In this document: positions 19,260-29,588 of the stretch, piece after piece | Layout of the letters: each line of letters opens with the position of its first letter | Position numbering within the stretch: position 1 is the stretch's first letter | Assembly (NCBI GenBank): GCA_027577595.1 | Contig: JANBRJ010000003.1 | Location: 358,685 to 422,684, forward strand | DNA from: Coemansia sp. RSA 487 | Lineage: Eukaryota > Kickxellomycota > Kickxellomycetes > Kickxellales > Kickxellaceae | Direction of reading: 5' to 3' | DNA: 64,000 bases | Notes under the pieces: model-generated | Told to the model about the DNA's origin: nothing | Databases searched by the model: none | Seen by the model: the letters and a program-made list of their open reading frames with translations, nothing else | Position numbers and translations under genes: made by a program

Positions 19260-20114
19260 ATGTCTAAAAGGAAAGTTTTGGCAGTGGGGGTATCAGAGAC
19301 GCTCAATTTGAAAGCAGAAATTGAGCGTGCCACCACTGAAAGTAAGCAAGGAAGCAGCAGCGCAGTCGCGAAGCAAAGGAACTCTGCATCTGCTGTAGCC
19401 AAAAAGAACAGAGGCGTACACGAGAGGGCACAGAGTGATTTGCTCGCACGAACAGCCAAAACGCAGTCTTCTGATCCTCAGGCACAAAACGAACGGACAA
19501 AACGGGCACTGGAAGAAAAGGCGCGCATCTACGACATGCTAAGCTCAATGGGAAATGACGAAAAGGGCAATAACTTTCTTGGATCTGCTCAGCTGGATGA
19601 CCCGTATATTGCAAGGATCATTGACGAAAGCTCGGTTGATTTTGCTCGCAAGCAGATGGATAAACGGATCGAGAAGCTCACGCAAAATTCAGGTTCTCAA
19701 GCAAGTTTGGATTCGCCTACGAGTAGCGACAGAGCTTATAGTTCTAGTCTAGTCGAGATTATAGACGAATTTGGCCGATCTCGGATGGTTCCTCGTAGCA
19801 AGGCAAAGTATTACCACTCAAAAGACTACGAGACCAGCTCTGACAGCGATAGCGCCAATGACATACGTTTCGATGAAAATGATCGCTGGAGTCACAGGGA
19901 TCGAGGTACAAGCCATTATAACCTTGCCTCTGATAGTATCAAGCGCGACGAGCAACTGGATACACTGCGCGAATTACACGAAGAAACGCTGAAAGCCCGT
20001 GAAACTTCAAGCAATGTCGTGGACATGCAGCAGACCATGCTTTCAGCGCGGAGAGAGCAGATACGGACCTCTCGCAAACGAACCACTTGTAAGGAGCAGC
20101 GAAAAGTGAAATGA
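19260..20114 (+). CDS. CCDC174-like protein (DUF4078)
   Basis: Single exon, 284 residues. The conserved N-terminal part reads NLKAEIERATTE, then KKNRGVHERAQSDL, then ERTKRALEEKARIYDMLSS, which is the order found in CCDC174, a nuclear protein linked to the exon junction complex in animals. Residues about 163-182 (SSLVEIIDEFGRSRMVPRSK) match the short DUF4078 motif. The rest is charged and probably disordered; it is shorter than the animal proteins. The dispersed repeat ends just upstream, so its transcript probably begins within or near the repeat. Function in fungi is inferred only from the family. Confidence 0.75.
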   Translation: MSKRKVLAVGVSETLNLKAEIERATTESKQGSSSAVAKQRNSASAVAKKNRGVHERAQSDLLARTAKTQSSDPQAQNERTKRALEEKARIYDMLSSMGNDEKGNNFLGSAQLDDPYIARIIDESSVDFARKQMDKRIEKLTQNSGSQASLDSPTSSDRAYSSSLVEIIDEFGRSRMVPRSKAKYYHSKDYETSSDSDSANDIRFDENDRWSHRDRGTSHYNLASDSIKRDEQLDTLRELHEETLKARETSSNVVDMQQTMLSARREQIRTSRKRTTCKEQRKVK

Positions 20115-20649
20115 GCAGTTATTCTTAAACCACGCCAATATCTCATTTTTGTATTTTTAGTGTATTTATATATTCACGTGATTGACCCACACCAGCTACA
20201 GCGCAAGCCAAAGAAATATTTACTAGCTTATTTTGGCTGGCATACCTGCCACAACGATTGGTACCACGCACATATGGCTATATCTCTTCTTTTTTGTCTG
20301 GATACTTGTTTTTGTCGCCCATTTCTTACGAGTTATTTGTCGGCGTGTTTCTATCTCTCATATAGACGCTAGCATACGTGTTATTTTGTTTTTACATGTA
20401 CGTACAGAGTTTGTTGTGAAATAGTTTGAAACATGCAATTTTTCTAGGCAAACACATATGGAAATATATTGTATACATGTTAGCGATGTGGCAATGTCTT
20501 GGTGTTCATTCCATCTAAATTAATAGACTATTCGCCACTTGGGGACCACTCTATTATGGATACAGCTTTTCAGATGGCCAGGCTTGGGCAGAAAACTAAG
20601 CTTTGTTTCTTTTTTATTTGTCATCTAAATTATTGTTCAGATATGTAGT
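20115..20649. other. Intergenic before TAF4
   Basis: About 535 bp, A/T-rich, no gene recognised. It should contain the 3' end of the CCDC174-like transcript and the TAF4 promoter. Confidence 0.45.
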
Positions 20650-23600
20650 ATGGCTGACGACAAACCAAACTCAACTGGCACGGGCTTCTCTCAAATTACA
20701 TCGGGTGCAGACTCGTCCTTGCTCTCTTTCCTGAGCAGAATTAATGAAAGCACCACTGCTGGCGCCGAAGCGTCAGCATCACCTGCCAGCAGTACGCTAA
20801 ATTTTTCATCGCTGCTGCCTACTAGTGGATCTGTGGCTGGCACAAACACCAACACCAGTTTGGCGCCTGCACCAACTGCACTGCCAATAGATGCGGACAT
20901 TGATCAACTAATGAAATCGCTTGGCGACTCAGTCGATACGTCCAAAGTATCTAACGAAGACATTGACAAACTTCTTGGAAGTCTCAATGTCAATTTCCCA
21001 CCAGGCATGGCACTTCCGGGAACATCAACCAGCCGTGCCGCAGATGTTGATCCATTAGCCTCGCTTGGCCGTGACCTTGGCATTGACTTGAGTACGTCTG
21101 TCTCATTACCTCCTACAAATGCTACAATGGAAAGCAATGCCGCGCTAAGAGGCCCTGGAGTATTGGGCACATCTACAAACTCTGCATTTACTGCTGCCAC
21201 CGCCCCTTCCCAGTCGAAAATAGCAGCAGACACTCATGGCCAGCAGCAGTCATTTGTTTCCCAGCAGGATATGAATACTCTTCACTCCGATCCGATGATG
21301 AGAACGCAAGTGCACTCGGGGTTTCATATGTCATCCATGCCTGCATCGCCTGCCCTTTCAGGAACAAGTGGAAGCACGGGCATGCAAAGGCAGGGCCCGC
21401 TTTCTCAACTTCAACAAGGTATGCACTATAGGCCCCCAACGCCACGAGCACAACAGCAATCTGGAAACATGCAGCAAAGGACGCTTACTGCATCACAGTC
21501 GCCTAGTCAGGTCGGCTCCAAGCAGGCGGCGACGTCGCACGCGCCTCCAGCAGCGGCAGCAGGCCAGCACCCTCCACGCCCACAAACACCTTTGCAGGTA
21601 AATCGGTCAGGCTCAAAGCAGCGCATGTCGTTCTCAGATGTAACTTCTAGTCCAGGATTATCGGCATCACAGCCTTCGAATCCGGGATCTAGAGCCGAGT
21701 CGCCTAGTACACAAGTCAGACCACCACGGCAACTGTCAGCTCAACAGAGTCAGAGTGACCAGACTTACCAAGGACAGCATGGAATGCAGCAAACCGGAGG
21801 TCCTGCTGGGATGCATATGAGACCCCAGCAAAGACCACAGGCTGCCTTTGGATCAGGGAGCGGCCCTGGATCTGTCGATCCGTCACGGTGGTTGGTTGAT
21901 ACCATGAGTAAACTGCCTGCTGCTCAGCAAGAGAGACTGGCAGGGCTTTTCCGCGGCCTTCAGTCGAAAACGATAGACTTTCAGACGTTTATGCGCGATG
22001 CGAAAGTGATAATGGGCTCAAAATTCCAGGACTTGCTGGTTTTGATGCATAATCAAGGACCACGGCCTTTGAATATGTCCGCGATACAGCAGCAGCAGCA
22101 GCAACCGGGCGGGCCCATGCAACAGCAAGCGTCTGGCTCAATGGCACGCCCAAACAGCCACTTTTCCATGATGAATGCGCGTCCTGGGATGCCGTTGATG
22201 TCAGCAGCGTCACCACCAATGCCGATTTCCCAAGGAACCCAGCGAAGTGCTTTGCAGCACAACCCTCTTGCCACGCAAGGCAATGTTTCTGGTCAGCACG
22301 CGACAGATGGAGGCAGAAACAATATTGCGTTGATCCGACAGTTCCTTGCCTCGCAGCAAGGCAATTCTACCTCTAGCGAATCTTCCGGAAGTACTATGGC
22401 AGTTGGCGATTCCTTGCCTTTGTCCTTGCCGACATCAGCATACCAGAACGGCCAAGCAGCGATGACAGCAATGGCGGTAGCGGGGACGAGTAACCAGGAT
22501 GCTTCAATCGGCAACTTTCCAGTAGCTAACATGGGGAGTATCAATCCAGAGACGCTTATCGCTCGTTGGCGCCAGATTATCCTAAATCCAACTATACCTG
22601 CTGAACAGCTTGCAAGGCTTAGCATGCAGCTCAGCTCGTTTGGGAACCTTATTGCGTCAAACACTGGTCCTATGGCACACCTGCCCGAGGAGGCTAGAAA
22701 CCAGCAGTTTGTTCAAATAACAAAGCTGCAAGCGCTTATTGCTCAGCGCCAATTTACACGAGGCTCTCAAGCACAAACCCCCATCAACTCGCAGCCAGCA
22801 TCACGGCCTGATAGCCCTAAACCCGAGAAAAAGCCCAAGGACATGAAAAATAAGGCTGGGTCAAAGCCAAGTAAGGATGGCAGCACACCTACCAGGCCAA
22901 AAAAACGGGTGCCCGAAGCACGGGGATCTGGATCGCCTGCTCCGCGACCATCGTCCAAAAAGCAGAAAACCATTGCAAATGTGCAGACAGGTACTGATAT
23001 GGATACTTTAGCAACGCGGCTAGCGCTTGCTGGTCCGTCGTTGTCATTAGACAACATTTCATCAATCAGTGCCGCAGGAGGCAGTTTTGGGAACGGCGGA
23101 AACGCTGCTTTGGTAGCTGGTCTAACAGCGCCGCAGAACGATGGAAAGGGCACGCCCACATCCTACGTGGACGCTGACAGTGATGAGGAAAATGGCAGCA
23201 GCGTTGACTATGAAGATGAGGATGATACACCTATCAGCGCATCCTTGGTCCGCGGCGGGATAAGCAGAACAGAGTCTCTTGACACTGGGGCCTACAACTC
23301 TGAGGCTGAACAGGACTTTGCTACTAAAGGAAAAGACAGACAGAGGAGCAAAGTCAAGGAAAAGGCTGGCGACAAGCCCAGGGGCATCTATGCAAGCAAG
23401 GAGAAGACTGGTTCAAGGGACACTCAGCGCAAGCCCAAGGAAAAACGCGAGAAGGACCGTGGTGGTGCAGGTGGTGGAGATGTATTCTCAATCGACGATG
23501 TCATTGGGTACACTGGAGTTGATCTGCGGGAAGAGTCAGAGATCAGCCTTGGCAGCATGCATCACCGACAGGGTGCTTACGGGGCCAGAGGCATTGACGC

Positions 23601-24975
23601 CGGCGATGAAGACGGTCCTGTTTCTTCGACGCGTATTGTCAATGGGGTTGAGGTTTCCCGGGACCGGTCGCTTGGGACAGGGATTGCAAACAGCGAAATG
23701 CTGGAGGTGCTGGTTTCGCGCATCTGTAAGCGATTGAATATCCGAGCAGTCTCCGCAGATGCTGTTCCTTATCTGTCGTTGGCGTTGCAAGAGCGGCTCC
23801 GATCATTTATGGAGATAGTGTCGGCAGCTGCATACCACCGTACAAGGACGCAGACATTGCCGCCGCCACCGCTTGATCCCAACACACGGTTGCCGCTTTA
23901 TAAAATTACACCCCATTTGGATGTAAAAAAGCAGCTGGTCGTTCTTGAGCGCATGGACAAGATGAGGGAGCAGAGCAGACAGAGGCTGCTTAAAGAACGC
24001 GAGCAGAGCAATACTATGGATCCGCAGCAGCAAGCAAACGGCGAGGAAGACGGGAACCAGGCCGGTGACGCTGATGAGCGCAAGAGAGTGGCAAGTTCAG
24101 GTGTTGACCAGACTGGGTCGGGCAATGTTTCGGGCACTGCTGCTGGTCCTGTAGCAGCAGAGCTTGTATCTGCGTCTGGCAATAATGGCACCGAGCAATT
24201 GTCGTGGCAATCCGCTAGTTCCGATGCTGGTGACGCGTTGAAAACGGCTGCTACAGCAAAGCGCGGCCGTAAAAGAGACGACGGAGCGTCGGAATCGCCT
24301 GCCTACACCAGCAAGAATATGCCAGAGGACATACGCAATAAGATCAGCAACCAGACAGCATTACGTGCTGCCGGCGGCATTCGCAAATCGTGGATGAACG
24401 CAAGCTCAGCAGACTGGCTTGGAGGCGCGTCGGCTGGCAAGGCTAACACTCGCCCTGCTGGCGCCGGTTCCCAGACGACACAGCAGCAGCAGCAGCAACA
24501 ACAACAAACTGACGCTCCCGACCCATCTGCTAGTACAATGTCTCAGGCAGGCGACTCCCTACGCTCTGGCAGCGACATGCCTACGCCCCATCCAGGACAT
24601 CATCTTCCGGCAAAGCGCACAGCCAGCATCGGCAACATGGCTTCATTTATTGACACTGGTGCCGGCGTAGCACGTCCATCGCTGGGACATAGACGTAATC
24701 GCTCTAGTGCGAGTAACACGAGCGATTTCGATAACATTGCTGTGGTTTCTCCAGCACCAGATGGAGCACAAACGCCGCTGGTACAGTCGGCTTCTCTGCG
24801 GCCGCCATCAGCACTTTTGCCGCATCGTTCAACTGCACTCTCAGCACCGCTTCTTGTTACGGTGCGCGACTGTCTATTCTCGCTGGAGCGTGAGCGGCTT
24901 GGTAGCGCGAGAGCAGGCCGTGGCAGTGGTGATCGTGTATTGATTCAAGCCTACTCCAGGTATATTCACGATTGA
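20650..24975 (+). CDS. Transcription initiation factor TFIID subunit TAF4
   Basis: Single exon, 1441 residues, much larger than yeast Taf4 because of long Gln/Ser/Pro-rich regions. About residues 411-470 (DPSRWLVDTMSKL, then LFRGLQSKTIDFQTFMRDA) resemble the RST domain of plant and metazoan TAF4. The conserved TAF4 histone-fold region starts near 944 (GYTGVDLREESE) and continues through LVSRICKRLNIRAVSADAVP, LSLALQERLRSFMEIV and AAYHRTRTQ to about 1118; it pairs with TAF12 in TFIID. The extreme C-terminus (VTVRDCLFSLERERLG then LIQAYSRYIHD) is the family's terminal helix block. Linker segments include poly-Gln tracts and basic Lys-rich stretches near 720-780. No intron is needed. It lies 100 bp before the YEATS gene. 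Confidence 0.92.
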   Translation: MADDKPNSTGTGFSQITSGADSSLLSFLSRINESTTAGAEASASPASSTLNFSSLLPTSGSVAGTNTNTSLAPAPTALPIDADIDQLMKSLGDSVDTSKVSNEDIDKLLGSLNVNFPPGMALPGTSTSRAADVDPLASLGRDLGIDLSTSVSLPPTNATMESNAALRGPGVLGTSTNSAFTAATAPSQSKIAADTHGQQQSFVSQQDMNTLHSDPMMRTQVHSGFHMSSMPASPALSGTSGSTGMQRQGPLSQLQQGMHYRPPTPRAQQQSGNMQQRTLTASQSPSQVGSKQAATSHAPPAAAAGQHPPRPQTPLQVNRSGSKQRMSFSDVTSSPGLSASQPSNPGSRAESPSTQVRPPRQLSAQQSQSDQTYQGQHGMQQTGGPAGMHMRPQQRPQAAFGSGSGPGSVDPSRWLVDTMSKLPAAQQERLAGLFRGLQSKTIDFQTFMRDAKVIMGSKFQDLLVLMHNQGPRPLNMSAIQQQQQQPGGPMQQQASGSMARPNSHFSMMNARPGMPLMSAASPPMPISQGTQRSALQHNPLATQGNVSGQHATDGGRNNIALIRQFLASQQGNSTSSESSGSTMAVGDSLPLSLPTSAYQNGQAAMTAMAVAGTSNQDASIGNFPVANMGSINPETLIARWRQIILNPTIPAEQLARLSMQLSSFGNLIASNTGPMAHLPEEARNQQFVQITKLQALIAQRQFTRGSQAQTPINSQPASRPDSPKPEKKPKDMKNKAGSKPSKDGSTPTRPKKRVPEARGSGSPAPRPSSKKQKTIANVQTGTDMDTLATRLALAGPSLSLDNISSISAAGGSFGNGGNAALVAGLTAPQNDGKGTPTSYVDADSDEENGSSVDYEDEDDTPISASLVRGGISRTESLDTGAYNSEAEQDFATKGKDRQRSKVKEKAGDKPRGIYASKEKTGSRDTQRKPKEKREKDRGGAGGGDVFSIDDVIGYTGVDLREESEISLGSMHHRQGAYGARGIDAGDEDGPVSSTRIVNGVEVSRDRSLGTGIANSEMLEVLVSRICKRLNIRAVSADAVPYLSLALQERLRSFMEIVSAAAYHRTRTQTLPPPPLDPNTRLPLYKITPHLDVKKQLVVLERMDKMREQSRQRLLKEREQSNTMDPQQQANGEEDGNQAGDADERKRVASSGVDQTGSGNVSGTAAGPVAAELVSASGNNGTEQLSWQSASSDAGDALKTAATAKRGRKRDDGASESPAYTSKNMPEDIRNKISNQTALRAAGGIRKSWMNASSADWLGGASAGKANTRPAGAGSQTTQQQQQQQQQTDAPDPSASTMSQAGDSLRSGSDMPTPHPGHHLPAKRTASIGNMASFIDTGAGVARPSLGHRRNRSSASNTSDFDNIAVVSPAPDGAQTPLVQSASLRPPSALLPHRSTALSAPLLVTVRDCLFSLERERLGSARAGRGSGDRVLIQAYSRYIHD

Positions 24976-25075
24976 TGGGTTTTGCACTAAAAAATAAAAT
25001 AAAAAACTTTTTCTAATTTTATTTTGTTTTTCATTCCTTTAAAAACCTATTCTCAAATTTATTTTCTGTACTTAT

Positions 25076-28072
25076 TTGACTGGCAACATGGACTCTTCCA
25101 ACACTGCGGAAGCTCTTCGGGATAAAGAACACACACCGCGCCAAAGGCTTAATGTGGATAGCAACGAATCGCGAGAGCGCATGGAGCGCATTTTGCGCGA
25201 GCAACTGGACCTAGAGTTGTTTCTAAAGCAAAAGGAGATAAACACCATATCAAGCAATTTGCGACACGGCGAGGCTTTACTAAAAGTTCTCGAGACAGCT
25301 ATTAAATCACTGCGACTCGCAAACACTTCTCCGGAGGACATATCCGACGGCTATCTGGCATATCTGCGCCGCAGTGCCGATGCGTTTGGGCATCATCAGC
25401 CAGCGCGAGGGAGCTCAGGTTTATTAAGAGAGCGGCCACGCCGCACAGCAACCGCGCTGCCAAAATACACGGCAGACACTTCCTCGGGAACACTGTTTGC
25501 ACAGAATTCTGCTGGTGAAACGGTGCATGTAATATGCCCAGTTTGTCAGCGCGATCAGTTTGTGAGTGTCCGGGGATTCCTTGGCCATTGCAGGATGCAA
25601 CATGGTCTGGAGTTTGCTAGCCACGACGAAGCAATTCACGCATGCGGCCACAATGTTTATAGCGACAACGATAGAACTCGCACCACTGCCAGCAGCAGGC
25701 TAACAGAAAGGATGAGCAAAGACAGAATACCATCCAACCAAACACCCAATTCGCATTCGCTTGCAAACATGCTTGATCCGATTCAACTAGCTAGCTTCAC
25801 CGACGCACTTGAATATATCCGAAGGCGAAAGGCTTCAGATGCCGGGAGCAGCGATAGCGAAAATGATAGCGACAGCCAAAGCACAACGATGCATACTGGG
25901 CATGCTTCCAAGTCTGCTACTATCGCAGGTTCCAAACCAGTTTCGGATGGCCCACAGGCCCGGGAATCCAGATTCCACGTTATACGAAGAGTTGTTCTGG
26001 GCAATTCGTCACAGTATTTCGCACCTCAGAGCAGACCGCCTGGCGAAGAAAACAGCACGCACAAGTGGACTGTGTATATCCGGAGTGTGTCTAAAGAACA
26101 CCCTACTGCTGAATACATTCGCAAGGTTCGGGTTTTTCTTCATCCGTCCTATCGCCCCGATGACATTGTGGATCTTGTGCCTCCCGACTTTGCGTTGACC
26201 CGATGGGGCTGGGGCGAGTTTCCTGTGCGTCTCCAGGTGTTTTTCCGAGACAAGCGCAACAAACCGGTGGATCTTATCCACATGCTCAAGCTGGATGACA
26301 TGTGGACAGGGGATACGGTGCCAGGGGCCGAGAAACCCATCGACTTTGAGCTGGATCGGCGTGGCCTTTTTACAGTGCCGCCTTTGGTCGAAGACCATGC
26401 GTTTCCTCCTCCGCCGGATAATGCCATACTCTATAAGCTGCTCAAGCATCTCTGCTCCATACATCCGCTTGTTCTGACAGATGCGCTGCCTCACAACCGC
26501 GAGCTTTCGGAATGTCCTGAGCTGATCTTGGATATGGTTCCAACCTCGATTGTGGAAAAATGGACGTGGGGTGTTGCTGTGTCTGAGGACACTTGGAGAA
26601 ACGTATGGCCAATTGGAAAGCGTCTTGCTGCTGAGGAATCGAGAAACCGTGCACTGCTTGCGCTAATTTCCCGTGCGCTGTCAACGCCAAAGGACGGTCC
26701 GGCTGCAGCATCAGAAGATGCAAAGCAAATGCTCTCAGATGCTGTCGATGCGGTTCTGCAAGCCTGTGGCTCTGAAACGGACATTTTCGAATCGTTTCAC
26801 AGAGTGATCAGCAGCTCTGATATCAGCATTTGTAGCGAAGCCCTTGAGGCTCTCAGGGTGTGGCGAGACAGCGTATCAAGCACGCGCCGCTCAATATCGC
26901 CTGACAAAGATCGTGGGTATTTCTCAAAAGCGTTTGCATGGTCTCTCAGGCAATTCCTAAGACAGTACAGGCTCGTGCCGTTGCCGGTTCTAAGCTCTAA
27001 CGAACAAAAGGCATGCTTACATCCGAGCATGCTAACCCAGGATATAAAAGGATATGGCACCGACCCCGACACTGAGCCGGCGTATGGCTATGCCACTGGT
27101 CAAGCCGTTCAAGAGCCTCCAGTGCATCAAAGTGCTGGCCGTGAAAGGCAGCCCTGCCAGCAAGACGTGTTTTGTAACTTTTGCGGTGTGCTATCGGCGG
27201 ATACCGACATGGTGCATGGATCGAGCAACAATGAAAACGTACCGTTTTACTGCAGCCAGTATTGTACCAGCATGGGCGCAAAGGAATTTAGCACACTATC
27301 GGGAGTGAGCGAGGCGCTCGCCAAACTTCCAACGGGATGGGACAAATCGGACGATGAAAATGATGTTGATATAATGCTGACAACAAGCAGCCACAAGGCC
27401 TCCGATTTGGCGGCAAAGTCTGGTTCTACCGGTGAATCTAGCGGCGATAAATCTATGCCAGATATTGAAAAGACCGCATCGTTGATACGCGCGTACCACC
27501 TGGGGCAGCAAAGTGAGCGGAAGCTTGGTGGCCATTCCAGTGAGGAGGAAGCTGGCGGACAGATGGTAGAGGACGCGGACTCGCTTGGCGATACGAGCAA
27601 CAATGCTGATGACGATGAACGTGACTTTGGTGCTGGCGATCGTACCATTGACTGGGTATGGGCTGCCATTCGGCCCTTGGAGCTTACTGGCGCCCCTGCA
27701 TCGCGCTTCACAGAGTCGAGCAGTATTTCAGACGGTAAAGGAGACGCTGGACCTGAAAGCTTGGTCCAACTCCCCAACTGCAACGACGAGGCATTTGGAG
27801 AAGCGCTGGAGCAGCGAGTGGTTATCGGAAAGCTTTTCGTTGATGTTGTCAAACTGTTTCTTCGTGATATCATTGCCGCCTCAGACAAAACCGCACGCAT
27901 GAACCGTACTGAATGCATTCACACAAACAAGACTAATGTTGAAACCGGGGCAGCAGCCGTTTCTCGACACCGGTTGCTTATGCTCACGCCTCTACATGTA
28001 CTGCTTGCTGCAAAGCACAATCCTCAGCTGTTTGACGTGTGTGCCAATGCATTTTTGGGCGCAGAAGAATGA
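25076..28072 (+). CDS. YEATS2-like YEATS domain protein with C2H2 finger
   Basis: Single exon, 998 residues; Met5 is an alternative start. Residues 30-85 form a charged helix. A C2H2 finger lies at about 154-176 (CPVCQRDQF, then GHCRMQH). The YEATS domain covers about 300-430: HKWTVYIRS, FLHPSYRPDDIVDLVPPDF, then RWGWGEFPVRLQVFFRDK. The HPSY and GWGEF segments supply the aromatic acyl-lysine pocket and match YEATS2 (ATAC complex) better than Taf14, Yaf9 or AF9. A CxxC-x22-CxxxC cluster near 697-730 (FCNFCGVL, YCSQYC) and a C-terminal helical block (QLPNCNDEAFGEALEQRVV) follow. It should read acylated histone H3. The immediate neighbour TAF4 is another transcription co-factor, but there is no evidence of co-regulation beyond the 100 bp spacing. 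Confidence 0.88.
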   Translation: MTGNMDSSNTAEALRDKEHTPRQRLNVDSNESRERMERILREQLDLELFLKQKEINTISSNLRHGEALLKVLETAIKSLRLANTSPEDISDGYLAYLRRSADAFGHHQPARGSSGLLRERPRRTATALPKYTADTSSGTLFAQNSAGETVHVICPVCQRDQFVSVRGFLGHCRMQHGLEFASHDEAIHACGHNVYSDNDRTRTTASSRLTERMSKDRIPSNQTPNSHSLANMLDPIQLASFTDALEYIRRRKASDAGSSDSENDSDSQSTTMHTGHASKSATIAGSKPVSDGPQARESRFHVIRRVVLGNSSQYFAPQSRPPGEENSTHKWTVYIRSVSKEHPTAEYIRKVRVFLHPSYRPDDIVDLVPPDFALTRWGWGEFPVRLQVFFRDKRNKPVDLIHMLKLDDMWTGDTVPGAEKPIDFELDRRGLFTVPPLVEDHAFPPPPDNAILYKLLKHLCSIHPLVLTDALPHNRELSECPELILDMVPTSIVEKWTWGVAVSEDTWRNVWPIGKRLAAEESRNRALLALISRALSTPKDGPAAASEDAKQMLSDAVDAVLQACGSETDIFESFHRVISSSDISICSEALEALRVWRDSVSSTRRSISPDKDRGYFSKAFAWSLRQFLRQYRLVPLPVLSSNEQKACLHPSMLTQDIKGYGTDPDTEPAYGYATGQAVQEPPVHQSAGRERQPCQQDVFCNFCGVLSADTDMVHGSSNNENVPFYCSQYCTSMGAKEFSTLSGVSEALAKLPTGWDKSDDENDVDIMLTTSSHKASDLAAKSGSTGESSGDKSMPDIEKTASLIRAYHLGQQSERKLGGHSSEEEAGGQMVEDADSLGDTSNNADDDERDFGAGDRTIDWVWAAIRPLELTGAPASRFTESSSISDGKGDAGPESLVQLPNCNDEAFGEALEQRVVIGKLFVDVVKLFLRDIIAASDKTARMNRTECIHTNKTNVETGAAAVSRHRLLMLTPLHVLLAAKHNPQLFDVCANAFLGAEE

Positions 28073-28880
28073 AATGCCCTGTAAAGTTTTAATTGCATCT
28101 TCAACACGCTTTTATCCACTGTGCATGTTGTCTTCCATGCCGGATGTTCAGCAGTTTTCCATTTCATATGGTGCATCCCTGCTGACGACTTTCCAAGTGC
28201 ATATCTGGACATTTTGTCGTGGCCTGGATCCGTTTTTGTAACGAAGGCGATGTGGCTGCCTGACAGCACACAGGCGATTCGGGCACCCTTTTCGATGCCA
28301 TCTTCTTGCTCTGTTGCGCACATGCTTCTATACGTCTGTGGATATTTGTGCCTACCCATCCATTTCCTTTATTTATGTTTGTCCACTTTGTAGTCGCCAT
28401 TAATATTTTTGTTTTGTTTTTTGTCTAAAGTCAACACGATGCTGCCATCAAAGATACGCACATTTCGGCTGTTAAGCAGTGTGCTGAGGAAACACAATGT
28501 CGCAACCAGATGGTGATAGCACCACTAAAGAGTTCGGCAGTACCTAGCCAACAGTCCGTCTAGCCTGTATGCTGGCAGTGCTTGGAGTATGTGGAGCGTT
28601 GGTTGGCCTCACTGCTGTTTGTATGGTTTACCGCTGCTCGTACATGCGGATGCCATTTATAGCTGCTCGCTCAGTCCTGCTCGCTGTTGTCTTTTGCTGT
28701 CTTATAGAATAGAATGAACTAGAGAGAATGAACTGATGTTTGAGGGTTGAACAGAAAAAGCATTGGCACACCACTATAGTCATTTTATTCATCTTTTGTA
28801 ACCGAGCCGTGTTTACCAAGCAGTATATTTCTTTTCATTTTAAGAAAAAAAAGCCTTGAAAAGGGGAATGTGATCCAGAA
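28073..28880. other. Intergenic between convergent genes
   Basis: About 800 bp between the convergent YEATS and HAD genes. No gene, RNA or repeat recognised. Confidence 0.5.
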
Positions 28881-29588
28881 CTATTCTTCGAATGGCCGCA
28901 GCCCGTATTTTTCCGGAACAAAGTCTACAAGCGAGGTGATACGCTCGGTTGCTGCATGATCTACCGGGGTAACAGACTTGTCCAACATGAACCGCGTGTC
29001 CTGGGCCCAGATACAGCTCATGCCTGCATTCTTTGCGGCTTCGACACCATTGGTAGCATCCTCAAATACAAGACAGTCCGATGGCTCAAGGATGGGGTCC
29101 AAGCGCTGCATGGCAGTAAGAAAGATGTCTGGGGCTGGCTTACCGTTCTTGATTGCAGGGTCATCTCCACAAGTGATATTTTCACCAAAAAGCTTAAATA
29201 CATCGCCGTGCCTTCCTGTTTTTATAAGGAACATGGGCTTGGTAGAGCTGGTCGCAACGGCAATCGGGATCGAGTGCTTGGCGAGGTGTCTGATAAGCCT
29301 GTCTACACCAGGCATAAGCTCGGCCTTGGGGAATAATTCTGCCTTAACCTTTTGGGCTTCATTGTCCCATTCCTCGAAGGTGTGTGGGAGCCCCATATCA
29401 GCCAGCAGAATATCTGTTGCGGCTTTCACATCGCGGCCCATCATTCTGATCTTGGTTTCTAAAGGGAACGTTTTGTTGTACGGCTCAAGCATCTTGTTTG
29501 CCACATCGGTGTAGATCTTCTCTGTATCGAGTAGCAGGCCATCCATATCAAAGATACATGCCTTTATGTTCGAGACAGCTTGTGGCAT
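28881..29588 (-). CDS. HAD-superfamily phosphatase (pseudouridine 5'-phosphatase-like)
   Basis: Single exon, 235 residues. HAD motif I is FDMDGLLLDTE with nucleophile Asp14 and acid/base Asp16; motif II Ser/Thr lies in VATSST; motif III Lys in KNGKPAPDIF; motif IV in VFEDATNGVEAAKNAGM. A C1-type four-helix cap lies between motifs I and II (about 20-90). The DGLLLDTE signature and length fit the HDHD1/PUDP and Gpp1-like subgroup, soluble enzymes that dephosphorylate small metabolites. The cap sequence does not settle the substrate. It is divergent from VMA7. Confidence 0.88.
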   Translation of the reverse strand: MPQAVSNIKACIFDMDGLLLDTEKIYTDVANKMLEPYNKTFPLETKIRMMGRDVKAATDILLADMGLPHTFEEWDNEAQKVKAELFPKAELMPGVDRLIRHLAKHSIPIAVATSSTKPMFLIKTGRHGDVFKLFGENITCGDDPAIKNGKPAPDIFLTAMQRLDPILEPSDCLVFEDATNGVEAAKNAGMSCIWAQDTRFMLDKSVTPVDHAATERITSLVDFVPEKYGLRPFEE

